A stretch of DNA of 5,760 nt, from assembly GCA_028287205.1 (NCBI GenBank), contig JAQBQC010000172.1, forward strand, positions 1 to 5,760, read 5' to 3'. A model generated the notes under the pieces. The model had not been told where the DNA came from, made no database searches, and worked only from the letters and a program-made list of their open reading frames with translations. Position 1 is the stretch's first letter; the number at the start of each line of letters is the position of its first letter. Source of the DNA: Gemmatimonadota bacterium. GTDB lineage: Bacteria; Gemmatimonadota; Gemmatimonadetes; Gemmatimonadales; Gemmatimonadaceae. Both the position numbers and the translations under genes were made by a program. Of the stretch, positions 1 through 5,760 are shown piece after piece.

Positions 1-702
<702 letters not shown>

Positions 703-757
703 TCGAGCAGCTCCGCGCGGCCGACACGCCGTGCGTGATGATGATCCGGGATCGCGA

Positions 758-2053
758 ATGAACGAGCCATCGACAACGTCCGCGTACGCCGCATCGCTCG
801 ACTATCTCTTCGCGCGCGTCACCGGCGGCTGGAAGATGGGCCTCGAGCGCACGACGGAGCTCCTCTCGCTGCTCGGCGATCCGCACACGCGCGTCCCCGC
901 GTTTCACGTTGCGGGAACGAACGGCAAGGGAAGCGTGATCAGCACGCTCGAGGCGCTGCTGCGCGGACAGGGACTTCGCGTGGGCAAGTACACGTCGCCG
1001 CATCTCATCGACTTCCGCGAGCGCATCGCGGTAAACGGCATTCCGATGAGCGAAGAAGACGTGGTCACGTTCATCGCGCGATGGACGCCGGACGTCGAGC
1101 GATTGGGCGCCACGTTCTTCGAGGCGACGACGGCGATGGCGTTCGACCACTTCGTGCGCGAGGCGGTGGATGTGGCGGTGATCGAGGTAGGACTCGGAGG
1201 GCGGCTCGACAGCACGAACGTGATCACGCCTGTCGCTGCAGGCGTCTCGTCGATCGGGATCGATCACGTGCAATACCTCGGCGATACGCTCGAGCAGATC
1301 GCGCGCGAGAAGGCAGGGATCTTCAAGCGCGGCGTGCCGGCGGTGATCGGCGAGAGCGATCCGTCGCTGCGCAAGTTTCTCGCGAGTCTCGCGCGCGACG
1401 CGGGAGCGACGCCGGTACACATCGTCGCCGAGGAGTGGGCGGTCTCCGATATCGAGGTATCGCTCGAGGGCACGCGCTTCACGTTGCGCACCGACCGCGG
1501 CGCGCGGCGCTTGCAGACGCCGCTGATCGGCCGTCATCAGGCAATGAACGCCGCGACTGCGCTCGCGATGCTGGAGCGCGCAGGGGCGCCGTATGCCGCG
1601 GCTGCGATGAATCCCGAGGAGGCGCTCGCGCGCGTGCGCATTGCGGGTCGATTCCAGAGTGTGGGCTCGATCATCTTCGACGTGGCGCACAATCCGGCGG
1701 GATGCGCGGTGTTGTGCGAAACGCTCCAGGCGGTGCGCCCGGCACGTCCGCTGACGTGCCTCATGACTGCGCTCCGTGACAAGGACTGGCAGGCGATGAT
1801 GACCACGCTCGCGCCGCTGGTCGATCGATTCGTGCTCGCGTCGCCTCCGAGTGTGCCGGCGGATCGCGCGTGGGCGCTGGGGGAAGCGCTCGCGTTCGCG
1901 CTCGAGAGCGGATGGAAAGCCACGGCAGAGCCGGACTTCGATCGCGCGCTCGCGGATGCGCGCGCAACCGGTGGGACGACGCTCATCACCGGCTCATTTC
2001 ACACTGTGGGCGACGCGATGGCGCGCTTGCAGGTGTCTCCGCTCGCTGCGTAG
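758..2053 (+). CDS. folC: Bifunctional folylpolyglutamate synthase / dihydrofolate synthase
   Basis: This ATP-dependent ligase of the Mur ligase superfamily adds glutamate to folates, which retains them in the cytoplasm and primes them for one-carbon enzymes. Many bacterial members also make dihydrofolate from dihydropteroate. The 431-residue protein has usual family length. Visible motifs are P-loop GTNGKGS (53-59), YTSPHL (79-84), EVGLGGRLDSTNV (143-155), the IDH segment (168-170), EKAGIFK (184-190, containing the lysine that is carbamylated in the family), GRFQ (297-300) and DVAHNPAG (308-315) of the C-terminal domain. It ends with the usual TGSFHTVGDA (411-420). I chose ATG 758: it lies about 50 residues before the P-loop, as in homologues, has a weak GGGA (748-751) six bases upstream, and overlaps a TGA in another frame as ATGA. 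An in-frame GTG at 731 would add nine unconserved residues and is less likely. Whether it does both reactions cannot be told from sequence alone. Confidence 0.96.
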   Translation: MNEPSTTSAYAASLDYLFARVTGGWKMGLERTTELLSLLGDPHTRVPAFHVAGTNGKGSVISTLEALLRGQGLRVGKYTSPHLIDFRERIAVNGIPMSEEDVVTFIARWTPDVERLGATFFEATTAMAFDHFVREAVDVAVIEVGLGGRLDSTNVITPVAAGVSSIGIDHVQYLGDTLEQIAREKAGIFKRGVPAVIGESDPSLRKFLASLARDAGATPVHIVAEEWAVSDIEVSLEGTRFTLRTDRGARRLQTPLIGRHQAMNAATALAMLERAGAPYAAAAMNPEEALARVRIAGRFQSVGSIIFDVAHNPAGCAVLCETLQAVRPARPLTCLMTALRDKDWQAMMTTLAPLVDRFVLASPPSVPADRAWALGEALAFALESGWKATAEPDFDRALADARATGGTTLITGSFHTVGDAMARLQVSPLAA

Positions 2054-2062
2054 ATTCCAGTG

Positions 2063-3343
2063 ATGTCCCCGGGCGCGCTACCTGGCTTTCGCGACTTCTA
2101 CCCCACAGAGCTCGCGGAGCGGTCGTACATCTTCCGGGGGTGGCGCGAGGTCGCGCGCCGCTACGGCTTCGTCGAGTACGACGGGCCCCCGCTCGAGCCG
2201 CTCGATCTCTACACGAAGAAGAGCGGCGCCGAGATCGTGGACCAGCTCTACAATTTCACGGACAAGGGCGACCGCGAGATCGCGCTGCGTCCGGAGATGA
2301 CGCCGACGCTCGCGCGCATGGTGGCGGCGCGCGCCAACGCGATGCGCAAGCCGGTGCGCTGGTTCTCGATCCCGCAGCTCTTTCGATATGAGCGCCAGCA
2401 GCGGGGCAGGCTGCGCGAGCACTTTCAGCTGAACATGGACATCATCGGCGAGGCCGATGTGAGCGCCGATGCGGAGCTGCTCGCATCCGCGATCGACGTC
2501 ATGCGCGAGTTCGAGCTCACGAGCGACGATGTGGTGGCGCGCGTGTCCGATCGCCGGCTGCTCAACGCGCTGCTGCGCGGGATTGGAATCGACGAACAGC
2601 AGATGGCGGCCGCGTACGCCGCGCTCGACAAGCTGGATCGCGATCCCCGCGACGTACTCGAACATCGGCTCGCGCTCGCGGGCGTCGACGCCTCGACGTC
2701 GGCGCAGCTGTTCGAGCTGGCGGGAGCGACTGCTGACGAGGCCGCGTTCTCGCAGATCGTGGATGCAGCAGGCGCAACGCCCGAGTGGGACAATCTGCGG
2801 CGCTATCTCGATCACACCGAATCGCTCGGCGTGCGCGACTGGGTGCGACTGGATCTCTCGATCGTGCGCGGACTCGCGTACTACACGGGAATCGTGTTCG
2901 AGCTCTTCGATGCGAAGGGCGAGCTGCGTGCGATCTGCGGCGGCGGCCGATATGATACCCTGCTCGAATCCCTGGGCGGTGTGAGCCTGCCCGCGCTCGG
3001 CTTCGGGATGGGCGATGTCGTGCTCGGCGAGCTGCTCAAGTCGCGCGGCAAGATGCCGAACGCAGAGACGCCGATCGACGTCTGGGTCGCGTATGGTGAT
3101 TCCGGATCCGTCGAGGATGCGATGCGCGTCGCGTCGAAGCTGCGCGCGCGCGGGCGCAGCGTCGAGTACGCGCTCGGCAATCAGAAGCTCGCTCGACAGC
3201 TGAAGGCGGCACACGCCGCGCGTGCGCGCGAGACAGTAGTCATCGCAACACCCGAGCTTTCGACGGGCGAGGCGATGGTGCGAAAGATGGAAGAGAAGGG
3301 CGAGCGGAAGGTGCAGCTCGATGCATGGATCGCGGAAAAATGA
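2063..3343 (+). CDS. hisS: Histidyl-tRNA synthetase, variant (plant-organelle-like) subtype
   Basis: This class II aminoacyl-tRNA synthetase charges tRNA-His in the cytoplasm. The 426 residues carry the family in order. PGFRDFYP (7-14) is near the N-terminus. LRPEMTPTLARM (75-86) follows. Motif 2 is FRYERQQRGRLREHFQLNMD (107-126). The His-specific signature RGLAYYTGIVFE (269-280) comes next, then AICGGGRYD (290-298). Motif 3 is ALGFGMGDVVLGELL (311-325). A C-terminal anticodon-binding domain spans about 337-426. Three features mark the subtype: LRPEMTPTLARM instead of the E. coli style LRPEGT, RGLAYYTG instead of RGLDYY, and a motif 3 without the usual GLER arginine. From memory, the same set occurs in plant organellar HisRS and several bacterial lineages. 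The presumed catalytic Arg269 is kept. ATG 2063 follows the folC stop by nine bases and has no Shine-Dalgarno that I can see, so translation is probably coupled to folC. A GTG at 2060 would add one residue. This appears to be the true synthetase rather than the HisZ regulator, because the catalytic signatures and C-terminal domain are present. Confidence 0.95.
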   Translation: MSPGALPGFRDFYPTELAERSYIFRGWREVARRYGFVEYDGPPLEPLDLYTKKSGAEIVDQLYNFTDKGDREIALRPEMTPTLARMVAARANAMRKPVRWFSIPQLFRYERQQRGRLREHFQLNMDIIGEADVSADAELLASAIDVMREFELTSDDVVARVSDRRLLNALLRGIGIDEQQMAAAYAALDKLDRDPRDVLEHRLALAGVDASTSAQLFELAGATADEAAFSQIVDAAGATPEWDNLRRYLDHTESLGVRDWVRLDLSIVRGLAYYTGIVFELFDAKGELRAICGGGRYDTLLESLGGVSLPALGFGMGDVVLGELLKSRGKMPNAETPIDVWVAYGDSGSVEDAMRVASKLRARGRSVEYALGNQKLARQLKAAHAARARETVVIATPELSTGEAMVRKMEEKGERKVQLDAWIAEK

Positions 3344-3367
3344 GTGGGATCAACTCGGACGAGTGCA

Positions 3368-4837
3368 ATGGCTGACGACAAGAAGCTGACCACGCGCAAG
3401 GCGGACTTCAGCGCATGGTACAACGAGGTGGTGCTGCGAGCCGAGCTTGCGGACTACTCGCCCGTGCGCGGATGCATGGTCATCCGCCCGGACGGGTACG
3501 GCATCTGGGAGCGGATGCAGCGCACGCTCGACGACATGTTCAAGGAGACGGGACATCGCAACGCGTACTTCCCCCTCTTCATTCCTCAGAGCTTCCTGAA
3601 CAAGGAGGCGGAGCACGTCGAGGGCTTCGCGCCGGAGACGGCCGTCGTCACACATGGGGGAGGGAAGCTGCTCGAGGAGCCGCTCGTCGTACGCCCCACA
3701 TCCGAGACGATCATCTACGCGATGTTCGCCAAGTGGGTGCAGAGCTATCGCGATCTGCCGCTGCTCATCAACCAGTGGGCGAACGTCGTTCGATGGGAGA
3801 TGCGCACCAGGCTGTTCCTGCGCACCCTCGAGTTCCTGTGGCAGGAGGGACACACGGCGCACGCGACGCACGACGAGGCCGAGGAAGAAGCGCGAAAGAT
3901 GCTCGGCGTGTACCGGGACTTCATGGAAGGCTACATGGCGATGCCCGTGATCACGGGTCAGAAGTCCAACTCCGAGCGGTTCGCCGGCGCGCTGCGCACG
4001 TACTCGTGCGAGGCGATGATGCAGGACAACAAGGCGCTCCAGGCGGGCACGTCGCACAATCTCGGTCAGAACTTCTCCAAGGCATTCGAGCTGAAGTTCC
4101 AGACCGAGTCCGGCGATGAGGCGTTCGCGTGGAACACGAGCTGGGGCGTGTCGACGCGTCTCGTCGGCGGGCTCGTGATGACGCACGGCGACGACAAGGG
4201 GCTGCGTGTGCCACCGCTACTCGCGCCCACGGAGATCGTGATCGTTCCGATCTGGCGCACGGATGAAGACAAGGCGCGCGTGCTCGAGGCGGCGCATCGT
4301 CTCAAGGCGTCGCTGGGCGCATGGGAGCGCCGCGAGCCCAACCGGCTACGTGTGCATCTCGATGCCCGCGACAACATGAAGCCCGGCGCGAAGTACTACG
4401 AGTGGGAGCTGCGCGGCGTGCCATTGCGGCTCGAGCTCGGGCCGCGCGATGTCGATTCGAATCAATGCGTGCTCGTGCGACGCGACACAGGGACGAAGGA
4501 GACCGTCTCGCTCGACACGGTTGGCGAGGATGCCGAAGTGCTTCTCGAAAAGATGCAGGACGAGATGCTCACAGCCGCGCGCGACCGGCGCGAGGCGAAC
4601 AGCATCCGCGGCGAGATCAGCTGGGAGCGCTTCAAGGAAGTGATGGAGGGAGACGGCGCGTTCGTCTACGCCGGATGGTGCGGCGGCGAAGAGTGCGAGC
4701 AGCAGATCAAGGAAGAGACCAAGGCTACCATTCGCGTGCTGCCAGATGAGGAGTTCCGGTCATCGGAGCCCATGAAGCACTGTCTCAAATGTGGCAAGAC
4801 TTCCACCGTCGAGGCGCTGTGGGCCAAAGCGTACTGA
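3368..4837 (+). CDS. proS: Prolyl-tRNA synthetase, archaeal/eukaryotic (short, zinc-binding) type
   Basis: This class II synthetase charges tRNA-Pro. The 489-residue length, N-terminal [19 protein letters not shown] (26-44) and C-terminal zinc region place it in the archaeal/eukaryotic-type group, not the ~570-residue E. coli type. Visible elements are the proline-binding RPTSET (109-114), motif 2 around [20 protein letters not shown] (139-158) with QEGHTAHA (159-166), the [11 protein letters not shown] loop (226-236), and motif 3 [20 protein letters not shown] (268-287). An anticodon-binding domain follows from about 288. The C-terminal extension has Cys438, Cys443, Cys472 and Cys475, the likely zinc ligands, and ends in a terminal Tyr as is common in this group. 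There is no ~180-residue editing insertion between motifs 2 and 3, so any clearing of Ala-tRNA-Pro would need a separate protein. ATG 3368 starts 24 bases after the hisS stop with a weak GGACGAG (3357-3363). An in-frame GTG at 3344 would add eight unconserved residues and is rejected. The 3' end overlaps lysA. Confidence 0.97.
   Translation: MADDKKLTTRKADFSAWYNEVVLRAELADYSPVRGCMVIRPDGYGIWERMQRTLDDMFKETGHRNAYFPLFIPQSFLNKEAEHVEGFAPETAVVTHGGGKLLEEPLVVRPTSETIIYAMFAKWVQSYRDLPLLINQWANVVRWEMRTRLFLRTLEFLWQEGHTAHATHDEAEEEARKMLGVYRDFMEGYMAMPVITGQKSNSERFAGALRTYSCEAMMQDNKALQAGTSHNLGQNFSKAFELKFQTESGDEAFAWNTSWGVSTRLVGGLVMTHGDDKGLRVPPLLAPTEIVIVPIWRTDEDKARVLEAAHRLKASLGAWERREPNRLRVHLDARDNMKPGAKYYEWELRGVPLRLELGPRDVDSNQCVLVRRDTGTKETVSLDTVGEDAEVLLEKMQDEMLTAARDRREANSIRGEISWERFKEVMEGDGAFVYAGWCGGEECEQQIKEETKATIRVLPDEEFRSSEPMKHCLKCGKTSTVEALWAKAY
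4811..4814 (+). promoter_or_regulatory. Possible lysA ribosome binding site inside proS
   Basis: A GAGG lies four bases before the GTG at 4819. This is short of ideal spacing, but it is the only Shine-Dalgarno-like sequence near the candidate lysA starts. It favours GTG 4819 over ATG 4789 and CTG 4834. It lies within proS codons, so its sequence may simply reflect the protein. Confidence 0.3.
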
Positions 4838-5760
4838 CCGCGCCCGGGTTCACTCGCACCGCGAGCGGAGAGCTGGTGTGCGAGGGTGTCTCGCTCGAGG
4901 CAATCGCGGATGCCGTTGGAACCCCCGCGTACGTGTACAGCTCGCGCGCGATTCGCGAGCAATACGACGCGCTCGATCGCGCGCTCTCTCCGGTGCCGCA
5001 TCGGCTGCACTACAGCATGAAGGCGAATTCGAACCTCGCCGTGCTGCGCCTGCTGCAGGAGCGCGGTGCGGGTCTGGACATCGTCTCGGGCGGCGAGCTG
5101 TATCGCGCGCGCGTGGCGGGATTCAGCGCGAACTCGATCGTGTTCAGCGGCGTGGGCAAGTCCGCGCAGGAGCTGCGCGAGGCCCTCGCGGCGGGAATCC
5201 TGCTGTTCAACGTCGAGTCGTTCTTCGAGCTCGAGCAGCTGAACGAAGTGGCAGGCAGTATGGGGCTGCGTGCGCCCGTCGCGCTGCGCGTCAATCCGGA
5301 AGTACAGGTAGACACGCCGCACCACTACACGCGCACGGGCGAGCGCGGAAACAAGTTCGGCATCCCCATCGACGAGGCACTCGAGGCCGCGCGGCAGGCG
5401 CTCGCGCTGCCGAACATCGTGCTCTGCGGTCTGGACATGCACATTGGCTCGCAGGTCTTTCAGCTCGAGCCCTATCGCGACGGAGTCGATCGCCTGCTCG
5501 AGCTCTACACGCAGATGCGCGCCATCGGCGCCGCCGACATCCGCTACCTCGACATCGGTGGCGGATTCGCCGTGGCGTACGAGGACGAGCAGCCGATGGA
5601 TCTCGATGCGCTCGCATCCGCGCTGCTTCCGAAGATCCAGAAGTCTGGGTTGTCGCTCATCGTCGAGCCGGGGCGGTTCATCGTGGGGAACGCCGGCGTG
5701 CTGCTCGCGCGAGTGATGCATCGGAAGAAGGCCGGCGGCAAGGAGTACATCATCACGGAT
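4819..5760 (+). CDS. lysA: Diaminopimelate decarboxylase, 5' part (3' end outside window)
   Basis: This PLP-dependent fold type III enzyme removes CO2 from meso-diaminopimelate to give L-lysine. The 314 visible residues hold most of the alanine-racemase-like barrel. GTPAYVYS (34-41) is followed by the PLP lysine in YSMKAN (Lys68 in residues 65-70), then [13 protein letters not shown] (85-97), ALRVNPE (155-161), NKFGI (178-182), HIGSQ (208-212), the phosphate-binding DIGGGF (245-250) and EPGRF (283-287). The C-terminal beta domain with the CxES motif lies beyond base 5760. The MHIGSQ, NKFGI and EPGR context fits DAP decarboxylase better than arginine or ornithine decarboxylases, although carboxynorspermidine decarboxylase relatives share parts of it. 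The start is uncertain. GTG 4819 puts the first conserved segment ([10 protein letters not shown], 17-26) at the usual distance, has a weak GAGG, and overlaps proS by 19 bases. ATG 4789 (no visible Shine-Dalgarno) would add ten residues, and CTG 4834 would make a CTGA overlap. The tight overlap implies coupling with proS. Confidence 0.93.
   Translation, partial: MGQSVLTAPGFTRTASGELVCEGVSLEAIADAVGTPAYVYSSRAIREQYDALDRALSPVPHRLHYSMKANSNLAVLRLLQERGAGLDIVSGGELYRARVAGFSANSIVFSGVGKSAQELREALAAGILLFNVESFFELEQLNEVAGSMGLRAPVALRVNPEVQVDTPHHYTRTGERGNKFGIPIDEALEAARQALALPNIVLCGLDMHIGSQVFQLEPYRDGVDRLLELYTQMRAIGAADIRYLDIGGGFAVAYEDEQPMDLDALASALLPKIQKSGLSLIVEPGRFIVGNAGVLLARVMHRKKAGGKEYIITD

Noticed and set aside
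731..757. GTG 731 as an upstream start for folC
   Set aside because: Adds nine unconserved residues (MRDDDPGSR) and has no ribosome binding site. ATG 758 gives the family's usual N-terminus.
703..757. Possible promoter or terminator in the accD-folC gap
   Set aside because: No inverted repeat followed by T residues and no -10/-35-like pair are visible. The composition instead looks protein-coding.
2078..3214. Minus-strand open frame of 378 codons opposite hisS
   Set aside because: Mirrors hisS codon periodicity, has a low-complexity Arg/Glu/His-rich translation, and would overlap a certain gene entirely.
3344..3367. Possible regulatory element or extended proS start between hisS and proS
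   Set aside because: Only 24 bases with no hairpin. The extension from GTG 3344 reads MGSTRTSA, unlike the family's N-terminus.
3350..4186. Minus-strand open frame of 278 codons opposite proS
   Set aside because: Arg/His/Leu-rich shadow with no motif. The plus strand is unambiguous ProRS.
4666..5721. Minus-strand open frame of 351 codons opposite the proS end and lysA
   Set aside because: Antisense shadow. The plus strand carries full LysA motifs (YSMKAN, HIGSQ, DIGGGF, EPGR).

Overview
The window is a compact, plus-strand block of bacterial housekeeping genes with strongly GC-rich DNA (roughly two thirds G+C by eye; third codon positions are almost all G or C). The order is accD (3' part) - folC - hisS - proS - lysA (5' part). 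Neighbouring genes are separated by 55, 9 and 24 bases, or overlap (proS/lysA). I see no promoter-like sequence, hairpin terminator, repeat, RNA gene or mobile element between them, so it reads as one transcription unit running through both ends of the window. There is no gene-free stretch above 60 bases.

Layout: 1-702 encodes the C-terminal catalytic part of the acetyl-CoA carboxylase carboxyltransferase beta subunit. 758-2053 is a complete folylpolyglutamate/dihydrofolate synthase. 2063-3343 is a complete histidyl-tRNA synthetase of the variant subtype also found in plant organelles. 3368-4837 is a complete prolyl-tRNA synthetase of the archaeal/eukaryotic type, with a C-terminal four-cysteine zinc site and no inserted editing domain. 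4819-5760 is the first ~314 codons of diaminopimelate decarboxylase, cut by the window end.

The genes do not form one pathway. They couple basic growth functions: fatty-acid precursor supply (AccD), folate retention and one-carbon metabolism (FolC), tRNA charging with His and Pro, and the last step of lysine synthesis (LysA). LysA also draws on meso-diaminopimelate, the cell-wall precursor. Co-transcription of such genes is common in streamlined bacterial operons.

Organism: a high-GC bacterium, most probably not a gamma-proteobacterium or a typical Firmicute, because both synthetases are the less common bacterial subtypes. A Gemmatimonadota-like or related soil/sediment lineage would fit, but this is a low-confidence inference from style and gene content.

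No undescribed system is evident. The item most worth a second look is a stretch just after the accD stop codon (about 665-761). There, coding-like codon periodicity continues in the -1 frame and ends in an ATGA overlap with folC, suggesting a frameshifted or lost accD tail.
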